Assembly: GCF_000717915.1 (NCBI RefSeq)
Contig: NZ_JOCX01000007.1
Location: 161,662 to 225,661 of the forward strand
Direction of reading: 5' to 3'
Length of the DNA stretch: 64,000 nucleotides
DNA from: Streptomyces sp. NRRL S-244
GTDB taxonomy: Bacteria > Actinomycetota > Actinomycetes > Streptomycetales > Streptomycetaceae
Below, in pieces: positions 48,301 to 56,576 of this stretch; positions within the stretch are counted from its first letter, which is position 1, and each line of letters begins with the position of its first letter. A model generated the notes under the pieces. It was given only the letters and a program-made list of their open reading frames with translations. It had not been told where the DNA came from and searched no databases. Both the position numbers and the translations under genes were made by a program.

Positions 48301-49642
48301 GGACCTCCGCATGGTCGAGTGCTGCACGATGGCGATCGCCCCGCCGGCCGCGCTCCTGGTCGCCCTGTCCGAACGGCCCCGCGCCATGGACGCGCCGCCG
48401 CTGGGCCTCGCCGTCATCGATCCCGGCGCCGACCTCGGAGAGCCGGACGCAGCGTACGAACTGCCCGGAACCCGCGCCCTCCTGGACCGCCTCCCGGACG
48501 ACATCGCGGCCCTCACCCCGTCCACGGACGTCTCCCTGGACGGACTGAGCAGCACGCTCCGGGCCCTCGGCGCCCGGGGCGAGAGCAGCGCCGTCATCGC
48601 CTGCCACGCGGTCGAACGCGTCCCCTCCCCGCTCAAGGGCGGCATCGTCCTGCGCCCGGCCCTCGACACCGGGGGCGAGCCGGAGGCGCCGCGGGTACTG
48701 ACCGCGGGCATGCTCCTCGCCGAACCGGGGCGGTTCCCCATGCCCCGCCAAGTGCTGATGCTGTGCTGCGACAGCGGCGACGTCTCCGGAGCGCTGAACG
48801 GCGAGTGGCTGGTCCTGGGGACCGGGCTGCTGTGGGCGGGCTCCGACCGGCTCGTCGTCACCTCGTACCCGACCGTCGACGACGCGGAGGGGCAGGACCC
48901 GGACGACCTCATCGATCCCCTCCTGGTCCGGCACCTGGTGGAGGGCCGGCCGCTGCTCGACGGACTGCGCGCGGTGCAGCTCGAGGCACTGGCCGCCTGG
49001 CGGGCCACCGGCGCGCGCAGCGCTCCGCTCCACTGGGCGGGCCACATCGCGATGGGCGCCTTCGGCCCCCGTGCTCCGCTCGGCCCGCTGCCCCCGGCGC
49101 GGCGCCGCATGGTCGAGGAGGGCGTGATCAGGCTCGTCGACGAGGCGGCCGGTACGGCGGCGCTCGCCGGACGCGACCGGGTCACCGGCTGGGACCTGCT
49201 CGTACACCTGGGCATCTACGGTTTCGAGGACGACCTCCCGCTCTGGCGGAGGCTGGCCGTCCGGGCCGTCCTGTACCCGTACCTCATGGCGAACGGCGTC
49301 AGGCGGGGGAGCGGGAAGGGCGGGAGCATCGATCTCGCCCCGCACGTCCTGGACGTCCTGCGGACCTCGGCCGAGCTCGCCCGTACCTCCGGACACGAGA
49401 CGGTGGAGATGGAGCACCTCCTGGTGGCCTACCTGCGGTCCCCGGGCCGACTGCCGGCCGCCGCACGCCTGTTCACCGGCTGGGACGCCCGCATGAGCGA
49501 CGTCCACCGAGACCTCCTGGACGAGGCCCGCCCCGGCCCCCACCCACCCCGACCCCCCACGCCCCAGCACCTGTCCGCGGACACGATCGCCCGCATCTAC
49601 GCGACCATGGACGCGGACGTCCCCGCTACCTTGGGGGCATGA
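45383..49642 (+). CDS. Large membrane CHAT (caspase-like) protein with Clp-N-like ends
   Basis: The 1419-residue protein starts at a GTG behind GAGAGGAGAGG. Residues about 60-115 (LAHVVQVAGTIARLYGYESV, GHIAVALA) resemble a ClpA/ClpC N-terminal repeat, and a second copy lies near 1330-1360 (SAELARTSGHETVEMEHLLV). About five membrane helices span 170-410, with a W-rich 12-bp repeat giving PSWSPFWSPFW. A helical, TPR-like stretch fills about 430-750. The CHAT domain covers about 900-1230, with catalytic H1075 in VIACHAVER and C1129 in LMLCCDSGD. A Gly-Ser linker sits at about 955-970. CHAT proteins are cysteine proteases related to caspases. The stop overlaps the next gene (ATGA). Confidence 0.85.
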   Translation: MSDTAPPLADSARRVLAAVDSMSVRMPERERIILALDLLATNEWTRVCVVLPDELSRHLRRSGPSFTPDDLAHVVQVAGTIARLYGYESVGIGHIAVALAATAETTVSDGVHGADVVAEAFGLGELENSGTIVARHLRAVEQEPQESPDEPSDVRWGPTARALRRQRWAVRAHLTARALAVGLLLALAADAHAFWAWPVALAAAVSSRDSRVREDHLLGERVAPLELRLKWPWLGCLAVLAGTLGLHRSALVIAALHGMLAVIAGAGEYGAARQVRMEGPEIDRAGRHTRDLLAVAAVYPVRRRIVRGLLVAGLAVLPVTVLVLGAGRTAGGSPSWMPSWSPFWSPFWIPLVFIAVFAAQRLTGLALLSAVAVTATAWASGSGDSGAPARLVAGVAVALLCGLLARAAVARAERLPAAEVPLARPGPLALLTPGGRAVRAAHRMLRGGRPAAALHHLEARASGSPRRDPRAAALRGWALLQNGRPGEARRAVAPYTGQGSRSHVHLLVLLQAALELSDRDAAEEALASIRGIPGPVPAAVRRPLLTAWLQLALLRDEGTHLTDHIAELVPRSLTRSRLLHAVTLLRLAAEAALPHTPTLAVYLAGTSVPLIIASGDEDAVTERSLIGPGRPLGLESVRCGAIVERSSLVIDGATPRTVGQLGTAAGAAGLLMRLERPLEAAATLNALADRLRDRPEFRRTALASRIEALAVLNTTRHQLRATEERQRWWTVFGQTIEQAMEQAVAGRDWETLAELIESARLQLGPHEDGSAPLGAAESAAPFIRVRGRSQLEATHWYQPQDRPRAFALEALAEAVLGPDTWWWSTWAAGPVIHWSLVPPEGPVRGGQLRIDPGSELASALSGLRDALPMPYAGEDDTAWEDRVLSSPLLAGPPVTEADLARRLGRLLPAELAEALRTAGARGRPLRLAIAPAAPLANVPWAMVGVPYEDAGGSGTGGSGAGRSGAGGSGAARTDLRMVECCTMAIAPPAALLVALSERPRAMDAPPLGLAVIDPGADLGEPDAAYELPGTRALLDRLPDDIAALTPSTDVSLDGLSSTLRALGARGESSAVIACHAVERVPSPLKGGIVLRPALDTGGEPEAPRVLTAGMLLAEPGRFPMPRQVLMLCCDSGDVSGALNGEWLVLGTGLLWAGSDRLVVTSYPTVDDAEGQDPDDLIDPLLVRHLVEGRPLLDGLRAVQLEALAAWRATGARSAPLHWAGHIAMGAFGPRAPLGPLPPARRRMVEEGVIRLVDEAAGTAALAGRDRVTGWDLLVHLGIYGFEDDLPLWRRLAVRAVLYPYLMANGVRRGSGKGGSIDLAPHVLDVLRTSAELARTSGHETVEMEHLLVAYLRSPGRLPAAARLFTGWDARMSDVHRDLLDEARPGPHPPRPPTPQHLSADTIARIYATMDADVPATLGA

Positions 49643-50457
49643 GTGACAGGAGTGCGCTGGGAGAGTTTCTGAGGGCGCGGCGCGAGGGACTCAAGCCCCA
49701 TCAGGCGGGTTTGCCCGCGCACGGTCGACGGCGTGTGCCGGGGCTGCGGCGGGAGGAGGTCGCGCTGCTCGCGGGCGTGAGTCCCGACTACTACATGCGG
49801 CTGGAACAAGGCCGCGAGACCAGCCCGTCGCCGCAGGTCATCGACGCGATCGCCGCCGCCCTGCGGCTCGACGGCGAAGCGCACGACCACCTGCGCCGAC
49901 TGCCCCGGGCCCCGACCCCGGGCCGCGGCACTCCCACCGGTGGCCAGGAGCGGGTCGGCCCGCAGCTCCGGCGACTGCTCGACAGCTGGCCCGACACCCC
50001 CGCCTTCGTTCTGGGACCGGCCCTGGACGTCCTGGCGTACAACGCCCTCGCCGCCGCCGTGCACAGCGGGTTCCGGCGCTTCGACAACCTCGCCCGCATG
50101 GTCTTCCTCGACCCGGCCGGGCGCGACTTCCACCGGGACTGGGACCGGGCTGCGCACTCCTGCGTATCCGAGATCCGCGCTGCCTACGGATACGACCCCG
50201 GCTCCCCGCGGATCACCGAGGTCGTCGAGACGCTCTGCGCGCAGAGCCCGGAGTTCGCCGAACTGTGGTCACGGCACGAGGTGAAGGGCAAGACCCGGCG
50301 GGAAAAGGTCCTCGTGCACCCCGAAGCCGGCGCCCTGGAGCTCCAGTTCTCGGCCTTCACCGTGAACGATGCCCCGCACCAGCAGTTGGTCGTCTACCAG
50401 GCCGAGCCGGCCAGTGCCACCGCGGCCGCCCTCGCGGAACTGCGTTCCCGTACCTGA
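49639..50457 (+). CDS. XRE-family regulator with MmyB-like domain
   Basis: The 272-residue protein has an N-terminal helix-turn-helix (LGEFLRARREGLKPHQAG, VPGLRREEVALLAGVSPDYY, RLEQGRETSPSPQVIDAIA) and a C-terminal MmyB-like ligand-binding domain (ALDVLAYNALAAAVHSGFRR, ELWSRHEVKGKTRREKVLVH). Members of this group usually control a neighbouring enzyme gene. The ATG overlaps the CHAT stop by 4 bp, so it may be in that operon, and an amidohydrolase gene follows 148 bp later. Which one it controls is unknown. Confidence 0.9.
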   Translation: MSDRSALGEFLRARREGLKPHQAGLPAHGRRRVPGLRREEVALLAGVSPDYYMRLEQGRETSPSPQVIDAIAAALRLDGEAHDHLRRLPRAPTPGRGTPTGGQERVGPQLRRLLDSWPDTPAFVLGPALDVLAYNALAAAVHSGFRRFDNLARMVFLDPAGRDFHRDWDRAAHSCVSEIRAAYGYDPGSPRITEVVETLCAQSPEFAELWSRHEVKGKTRREKVLVHPEAGALELQFSAFTVNDAPHQQLVVYQAEPASATAAALAELRSRT

Positions 50458-50605
50458 GGCCCGCGGATCGTGGGTGGGTGTCCGACACCCGGGTTGAAGG
50501 CGGCCTGGTTCGGTGTCCGGACCGCGGCGAGGCTGGTGGCGCGGCGGCCCCGGCGCCCGCCCGGCCGCCACCACCGCCCTGTCCGGCGTACGGAAAGAAG
50601 CCCCC

Positions 50606-52030
50606 ATGACCGTCCACGACACCGTCCACGACACCACCAACGGCGCCGCCCTCGCGCAGATCCGGCGCCGCCCCGCCGACCGGCGGCGCATCCTGTTCAC
50701 CGGCGCGACCCTCGTCACCATGGACCCCGGCCTCGGCGTCATCGACCGCGGCGAACTCCTCGTCGAGGGCGACACGATCACCGCCGTCGGACAGGGCCTG
50801 CACGTCGACGACGCCGCCGACGCCGTCGTCATCGACTGCACCGGCACCATCCTCACCCCCGGCTTCGTCGACACCCACCGGCACGCCTGGCAGGCCCCGC
50901 TGCGCCGGATCATGCCGGACGTCGACGACCTGGGCGGCTACGTCATGTCCACCCTGGCCGGGCACGCCACCGTCTACCGGCCCGAGGACATGTACGTCGG
51001 CACCCGGCTGGCCGCCCTCACGGCGATCGACAGCGGCATCACCACGATGCTGGACTTCTCCCACAACTCCCGCAGCCGCGAGCACTCCGACGCCGCGATC
51101 CGCGCCCTCCTCGACACCGGAATCCGCGGCGTACACGCCTCCATGGGCCCGCACTTCGGCACCTGGGACCGGCAGTGGCCGGGAGACCTGACCCGCCTCA
51201 AGGACACGTACTTCAGCAGCGGCGACCAACTGCTCACCCTGCGCCTGGCGGCCCTGGCCACCGACGAGATCGCCGGTCCCGCGCTCGCCTACGGCCCCGG
51301 ACTCGCCCGCATCGCCCAGGACCTGGGCATCGGCGTGAGCGTCGACGCCGTCTTCGGCGCGGCGTCCTCCGAGGCGGTGCTGCGCTGGGCCAAGGACGGC
51401 GTCCTCGGCCCCGACGTCACGCTCATCCACTCCACCGGACTGACCCCCGAGGCCTGGACGGCCATGGGGGAGACCGGTACCACCGTGGCGCTCGCCCCCA
51501 CCTCGGACGCCCAGATCGGCCTGGAGACCGCGATTCCCGCCGTCGACGAAGCCCTGTCCGCCGGCATCCGCCCGGGCCTCAGCATCGACGTCGAAGTCGC
51601 CCTGGCCAGCGACATGTTCACGCAGATGCGGACCCTGCACGCCATCCAGCGGATGCGGGCCGTCAACGCCGCCTACGGGACCGACCGGCAGCCCTCCCGC
51701 ATCACCACGCACGACGTCCTGGACTTCGCCACCCTCCAGGGCGCCCGCACCAACGGACTCGCCGCCGTCACCGGCTCACTCACCCCGGGCAAGAAGGCCG
51801 ACCTGCTGGTCATCCGGGCCGAGGACCTCAACAACATGCCGCTCAACGACCCGATCGGCACCGTCGTGCTGGGCTCCGACGCGCGCAACATCAGCGCCGT
51901 CCTGATCAACGGCGAACCCCGCAAGTGGAACGGGCAGGTCCTGGACGTCGACCTGACCGCGCTGCGCCGTGAGGTTCACGCCTCGCGCGCATACGTGCTG
52001 AACACCCCTTCGCCGGGTTCCCGTTCATGA
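50606..52030 (+). CDS. Amidohydrolase-family metal-dependent hydrolase
   Basis: The 474-residue protein follows the chlorohydrolase/cytosine-deaminase pattern: RILFTGATLVTMDPGLGVID, metal-binding H-x-H in GFVDTHRHAWQAPL, a further His in LIHSTGLTPEAW, Asp in LASDMFTQMR, and the closing strand TPGKKADLLVIRAEDL. Members deaminate or dechlorinate nucleobase-like or aromatic compounds. The substrate is unknown. The ATG at 50606 is preceded by AAAGAAG. It lies downstream of the MmyB-type regulator. Confidence 0.88.
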   Translation: MTVHDTVHDTTNGAALAQIRRRPADRRRILFTGATLVTMDPGLGVIDRGELLVEGDTITAVGQGLHVDDAADAVVIDCTGTILTPGFVDTHRHAWQAPLRRIMPDVDDLGGYVMSTLAGHATVYRPEDMYVGTRLAALTAIDSGITTMLDFSHNSRSREHSDAAIRALLDTGIRGVHASMGPHFGTWDRQWPGDLTRLKDTYFSSGDQLLTLRLAALATDEIAGPALAYGPGLARIAQDLGIGVSVDAVFGAASSEAVLRWAKDGVLGPDVTLIHSTGLTPEAWTAMGETGTTVALAPTSDAQIGLETAIPAVDEALSAGIRPGLSIDVEVALASDMFTQMRTLHAIQRMRAVNAAYGTDRQPSRITTHDVLDFATLQGARTNGLAAVTGSLTPGKKADLLVIRAEDLNNMPLNDPIGTVVLGSDARNISAVLINGEPRKWNGQVLDVDLTALRREVHASRAYVLNTPSPGSRS

Positions 52031-52094
52031 CCAATGGCTGCCCTTTGCGTCAACTCACATGCCATCATGTCGAGTTGTGGCTGAGGGGGAGGCT

Positions 52095-52439
52095 ATGGCG
52101 AATACCGCGATCCGCGTGCGCCTCACGCAGGGTGCGAGCGAGAGCGACATCGGGGCGCTGAAGGCGTGGCTCGAGCGGGAGCAGAAGCTCGAAGCGCTCA
52201 GGAACAGCGGCCGACTGGAGATCCACGAACGCGCGGGGACGGAGGACGGGCCCGCCAGCCCGATGGGGGCCGGCATGGACATCATGCTGGTGCTGATCGG
52301 CGCGGTCGCCCCCAAGCTGTTCGACGAAGTGTTCGAGCAGGTCAAGAGCGGGGTCCGCGCCTGGCGCGAGAACCGCCGCTCCGTGGAACGGGGCGAACCC
52401 CCGGAGGTCGTGGTCGAGCCGGGCGGCGACGGGAGATAG
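52095..52439 (+). CDS. EACC1 (effector-associated constant component 1)-like adaptor
   Basis: The 114-residue protein shows the EACC1 layout: IRVRLTQGASESDIGALKAW at the start, a helix with basic residues, MDIMLVLIGAVAPKLFDEVF as a hydrophobic segment, and a charged tail. EACC1 proteins are known from comparative genomics of actinobacterial conflict systems, where they accompany caspase- or trypsin-like effectors; their exact role is not proven. Here the stop is 4 bp before the caspase gene, which supports the assignment. The ATG at 52095 follows AGGGGGAGG; a GTG at 52077 is an alternative. Confidence 0.8.
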   Translation: MANTAIRVRLTQGASESDIGALKAWLEREQKLEALRNSGRLEIHERAGTEDGPASPMGAGMDIMLVLIGAVAPKLFDEVFEQVKSGVRAWRENRRSVERGEPPEVVVEPGGDGR

Positions 52440-52443
52440 CCCC

Positions 52444-55110
52444 GTGGCACGCTTCGACCCGCGCGGGAAAGAGAACCGGGCGCTGCTCGTCGGTGTCCCC
52501 GGCTACGACTTCAAACAGCCGGAGCACCCCTTCGGCGTCTCGGGCGACCTCCAGGCGGTCGAACACAACCTCACCGGACTCGAACGGGCCCTCCGCGCCG
52601 GCGGGGTCTTCGCCGAGGACGGGATCACCGTCACCCGGCCGGGCACCGTGGACGAGTTCGACCGGCACCTGGACACCGCCGTCGACGCGGCCGAAGGGCT
52701 CCTCCTGCTCTACGTCTCCGGCCACGGAGCCGTGCCCAGCACCGGTGACGAGCTGTGGCTGCTGATGCGGCGGGCGACGATCGTCCCCGGCACCGAGTCC
52801 GTGTTCCGCGGCGCCGTGCCCTGGAAGAGCGTCCTCACCGTACTGTCCCGGGCCAGGGCGGAGCGGGTGGTCGTCATCCTCGACTGCTGCTACGCGGGCA
52901 ACGCCTCGGCGGCATGGGACGCGCTCGGCGCCGCCCAGCGGCAGCGGACCTCGCTGCTGATGAGCGTCCAGGCCAACAACCGCATCGACGCGGGCGACGG
53001 CGACGGCCCCACCCCGTTCACCACGCAGCTCGTACGCCTGCTCCAGGACGGCGAGGTCGGCTTCGACGACCTGGCCGACCGGCTCAGGGCCCACATGTCC
53101 GCGCACCACACGACGTTGCGCGAGCCCCCCGAGCCGTGGGAACCGCAGAGCCGATCGGCCACCTCCGGAGCCGACGTACTGCTCGCCGCACCTCCCGTCC
53201 CCCCGCCGGGCACGCGCCCGCCCCCGCCCCCGTCGGTGCTCTTCGCCGAGCCATACGGGACCGCCGGCCGGCGTCCTTCGCCGCAGTCGGCGTCGCGAGC
53301 ACCGGGCGGCTTGAGGCCTCCCGGCCGAAGACCCCGTGGGCGCGGCAGGCTCCTGCCCCTCACCGGCCGCCGCAGGCTCGCGGCCGCCATCGGCGTGCCC
53401 GTGGCGATCGCCGGCCTCGTCGCCACCGGCCTGGCCGTCCTGGACTTCGACGGCGGTGACGGGGCGCCCTGCAAGCCGCCGCTCGAACTCCGGCTGCTCA
53501 CCGACCCCGATCTGGAACCCACCCTCCGAAAGGCGGCGGAGGCGTACCTCATGTCGAAGGCGAACCGGACGGCGGACGGTTGCAGGGGGAGCGGCATCAC
53601 CGTCTACAGCGCCGGAGCCGCCGCCACCGTCGCCGCGTTCAACCGGCAGTCCGACCCGTGGCAGCGGCCGACGGGGGACGACAACAACCCGCAGCGCGAC
53701 ATCGGCCCCCAGCCGGACATCTGGATCCCGGCCTCGTTCGCGAGCGTCGACCGGGCCCGCCTCACGTCCCCCGAGCGGACCTACGTCACCCTGGAGGCCG
53801 ATCCGGAGCCGTTCGCGTACTCGCCGGTGGTGCTCGCCGTACCGCAGAACCTGGCGGCGGAGCCGGCCGCCGAGCGGGTGGGCAGCCTCGCGGCCTTGAC
53901 GGAAGCGGTCAGGAAGCGCGAGGCGAGGGCCGAAGTGCGGCGCACGGACCCGGAGAACACCGACGCCGGCCTCCTCGCGACGATCGGCCTGTACGGCGGA
54001 GGTACGGCAGGCCAGGACCCGGCCTCCGCCGAGCGCGGCGTGGCCCAGGCGGGACCGCCCTCGCGCACCGGCGCGGAGCTGCTGTGCACGCTGCCCGACG
54101 ACGACGCGGTCGACGAGCGCACCACGGCCCTGGTCCCGGAGTTCCTGCTGAAGACCGCGGTGGGCTGCGACAGCGCGACGCGGACCGGGCGGATGGCCGA
54201 GTACCCCGTCGACGTCCCGGGCCTGAGCCCGACGTTCGTACGGGTGCGCTGGCGGGGCGCCGACCGGGACAAGGGCGCGCGGGACAACGCCGTGCAGCGG
54301 TTCCGTACCTGGCTCACCGGCAAGGAGGGCAAGACGACGCCCGAGTCCCCGGCCTCCGGCGGACTCGCCGTATTCGGGCAGGACGGCTTCAGGAGCGGAT
54401 CGGGCGGCCACCGGCCCCTCGGCGGCACCGACTTCGGAGCCCTGGCCGATCCCGGCCTCCTCCCCGGCCCTGCCCTCCCGTCCTCGATGACCGAGGCGCT
54501 CAAGCGCTACCGGGAAGCCAACGGGCCCGGCCGGGTGCTCTTCCTGCTCGACTCGTCCGGATCCATGGGCAGCCTGTGGGAGGGGCCCGGCGGCGCACCC
54601 GGCATCATCGCCCAGTCCCTCGCCGGGCTCGGCGGCCAGGACGAGTACGGGGTCTGGGGCGTGGCCACCGAGCCGGGCACCTCCCGCCCGTACGGCGAAG
54701 TGCTGCCCTTCGGCAAGCACGAGCGCGCCGAGGCGCAGCGTACGATCCCCGCTTCGGCGCAGGTCAAGGACCTGGAAGCCGACCCCTACCAGGCGCTGGT
54801 CGCGGCCCTGGAGTACATGGCTCAGCGGGGTACCGACGACCACCGCCCGCAGCTGATCGTCTACATCACGGACGACGAGGACAACGACCGGCTGACCGAG
54901 GGCGGCCGGCTGAAGGATCTGCTCGCCTCCGCGCGCGCGAGGAAGACACCGGTGGTCATGGCCTCCCTGGACAGCGGCGGGTGCGACAAGGGCAAACCGG
55001 ACGCGGCCGTCTCCGAGGCGAGCGGAGGCCGCTGCCTGGACACCAAGGGCGATCTCGTCGCCCGGCTGCGGGACGAGGTCGCCAGGACCGGAACGGGGGA
55101 GGAAGGATGA
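52444..55110 (+). CDS. Transmembrane caspase with substrate-binding-like and VWA domains
   Basis: The 888-residue protein has four parts. (1) A caspase/metacaspase-like domain, residues 1-240: NRALLVGVPGYDF, H94 in LLYVSGHGA, C149 in VVILDCCYAGN. (2) A Pro-rich linker and one membrane helix near 308-332. (3) An extracytoplasmic solute-binding-like region, about 345-660 (YSAGAAATVAAFNRQSDP, DIWIPASFASVDR). (4) A von Willebrand A domain, about 690-885, with the MIDAS motif D703-x-S705-x-S707 in FLLDSSGSMG. It looks like a receptor with external sensing and a cytoplasmic protease. The GTG start follows the EACC1 stop by 4 bp, and its stop overlaps the next gene (ATGA). Confidence 0.87.
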   Translation: MARFDPRGKENRALLVGVPGYDFKQPEHPFGVSGDLQAVEHNLTGLERALRAGGVFAEDGITVTRPGTVDEFDRHLDTAVDAAEGLLLLYVSGHGAVPSTGDELWLLMRRATIVPGTESVFRGAVPWKSVLTVLSRARAERVVVILDCCYAGNASAAWDALGAAQRQRTSLLMSVQANNRIDAGDGDGPTPFTTQLVRLLQDGEVGFDDLADRLRAHMSAHHTTLREPPEPWEPQSRSATSGADVLLAAPPVPPPGTRPPPPPSVLFAEPYGTAGRRPSPQSASRAPGGLRPPGRRPRGRGRLLPLTGRRRLAAAIGVPVAIAGLVATGLAVLDFDGGDGAPCKPPLELRLLTDPDLEPTLRKAAEAYLMSKANRTADGCRGSGITVYSAGAAATVAAFNRQSDPWQRPTGDDNNPQRDIGPQPDIWIPASFASVDRARLTSPERTYVTLEADPEPFAYSPVVLAVPQNLAAEPAAERVGSLAALTEAVRKREARAEVRRTDPENTDAGLLATIGLYGGGTAGQDPASAERGVAQAGPPSRTGAELLCTLPDDDAVDERTTALVPEFLLKTAVGCDSATRTGRMAEYPVDVPGLSPTFVRVRWRGADRDKGARDNAVQRFRTWLTGKEGKTTPESPASGGLAVFGQDGFRSGSGGHRPLGGTDFGALADPGLLPGPALPSSMTEALKRYREANGPGRVLFLLDSSGSMGSLWEGPGGAPGIIAQSLAGLGGQDEYGVWGVATEPGTSRPYGEVLPFGKHERAEAQRTIPASAQVKDLEADPYQALVAALEYMAQRGTDDHRPQLIVYITDDEDNDRLTEGGRLKDLLASARARKTPVVMASLDSGGCDKGKPDAAVSEASGGRCLDTKGDLVARLRDEVARTGTGEEG

Positions 55111-56576
55111 ACCACGGCCCCAGCCCCAGCCACGGCCCCGGACGCGTACGGCGGGGTGCGTCCGCCGTCCTCCTCCTGCTCGTTCTGCTCGCGGTGGGGT
55201 GCGACGCGGGCGGTGGCGTCGGCAACGGATCCGACGTACGCGGCGGCCCTGGCGGCGGGCAGTCGGCCGCCGCGGGCAGCGCCGACGTCCCGGGCGAGAT
55301 CGTGCTGGCCAGCGGCCGGGACGTCACCGGCAAGGGCGGCATCCGCCAGCAGCTCATCGCGGAGTGGAACCGGCAGCAGGAGGCCAAGGGCTCCTGCTGC
55401 CGGGCCCGCCTGGTGGAGCTGCCCGGCTCGGCCGACCAGCAGCGCAGCCAGCTGCTCGGTGCGCTGCAGTCGGGCAGCGCCGAGTACGACGTGGTCAACC
55501 TCGACGTCACCTGGGTACCGGAGTTCGCGGCGGCCGGTCTCGTCCAGCAGCTCCCCGACCAGATGGTCGACTCCGACGTCATCAAGTCCGTTGCGGGAAC
55601 GGCCCGTTGGGGAGGCAAACTGTACGCCGTCCCCTTCAACAGCGACGTCGGGCTGCTCTTCTACCGCCGCGACTACCTGGCGAGCGCGGGCGTCACCAAC
55701 ACCGACCTCGGCAAGGGCACCGGCTGGCCCGCCGTCCAGCGGCTGATCGGCGCGCTCGACGCCGCCGCCAAGAAGCTGCCCGGCCCGTACGCGAAGGGCT
55801 GGACCTCACAGCTCGACGCGTCGTACGAAGGCCTCACCGTCAATGGCATCGAGGCCTTCGCGTCAGCCGCCGACGGATTCGCCGTCACCGACAAGGACGG
55901 CCGCTACGCAGGCTCCGTGGCCGACCTGCAGGCGGGGCTGGACGAGCTGCGCAACCGCACCCAGGCCGCCTACACCCTGCCGGACGCCGTTCACTCCGAT
56001 GAGGCGGACACGCTCACCGACTTCGCCGGCGGCCGTACGGGCTTCCTGCGCCACTGGCCGTACGCGTACCGCACGCTCCACCAGTCCCTGTCCGACCAGC
56101 AGCTCGGCGTGGCCCCACTGCCCGGGAAGGCGGTGCTGGGCGGCCAGAACCTGGCCGTGGCCCGGGGCTCGCAGCGCAGCGCCATTGCCCGGCAGCTGGT
56201 CGGGTTCCTCACCGGAAAGGAGAGCGAACGCTGCCTGCTCGACGCGGGGTTCGCGGCCACCAGGCTCTCCGCGTACGAGGACAACGGCCTGATCTGCAAC
56301 ACGGCCAAGCCGTCCGGCCAGGCCACGGCCTCCCCGACGGGCGAGCGGACCGACCGGATGCCGCGGGACGCGAACGGCCGCCCCGCCTACGCGCGCGGCA
56401 CCCTGCTGCCGGCCCTGGAGAACGCCGTCCAGCGGCCGCGCACCCCCCTCTACGGTGCCTTCAGCCAGACGTTCACCGCTCAACTGTCCCGGCTCCAGAG
56501 CGACAAACCACCCTCCGACGCCCAACTCGCCAAGGAACTGGACGCACAGCTGAAAAGGGCTCTGCCGTCACGCTGA
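55107..56576 (+). CDS. Lone extracellular solute-binding lipoprotein
   Basis: The 489-residue protein has a signal peptide and lipobox (ASAVLLLLVLLAVGC). The mature part resembles an ABC family 1 sugar-binding protein: EIVLASGRDVTGKGGIRQQL, EYDVVNLDVTWVPEFAAAGL, WGGKLYAVPFNSDVGLLFYR, AVLGGQNLAVARGSQ. No permease or ATPase gene is present. The ATG overlaps the stop of the caspase gene, so it is coupled to it. I infer it senses or binds a ligand for that receptor rather than serving a transporter. Confidence 0.88.
   Translation: MNHGPSPSHGPGRVRRGASAVLLLLVLLAVGCDAGGGVGNGSDVRGGPGGGQSAAAGSADVPGEIVLASGRDVTGKGGIRQQLIAEWNRQQEAKGSCCRARLVELPGSADQQRSQLLGALQSGSAEYDVVNLDVTWVPEFAAAGLVQQLPDQMVDSDVIKSVAGTARWGGKLYAVPFNSDVGLLFYRRDYLASAGVTNTDLGKGTGWPAVQRLIGALDAAAKKLPGPYAKGWTSQLDASYEGLTVNGIEAFASAADGFAVTDKDGRYAGSVADLQAGLDELRNRTQAAYTLPDAVHSDEADTLTDFAGGRTGFLRHWPYAYRTLHQSLSDQQLGVAPLPGKAVLGGQNLAVARGSQRSAIARQLVGFLTGKESERCLLDAGFAATRLSAYEDNGLICNTAKPSGQATASPTGERTDRMPRDANGRPAYARGTLLPALENAVQRPRTPLYGAFSQTFTAQLSRLQSDKPPSDAQLAKELDAQLKRALPSR

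Noticed and set aside
47845..49638. Frame-extended start of the MmyB-type regulator inside the CHAT gene
   Set aside because: The extension lies in a different frame inside the CHAT gene and is Arg/Pro-rich. The ATG at 49639 gives a normal regulator start.
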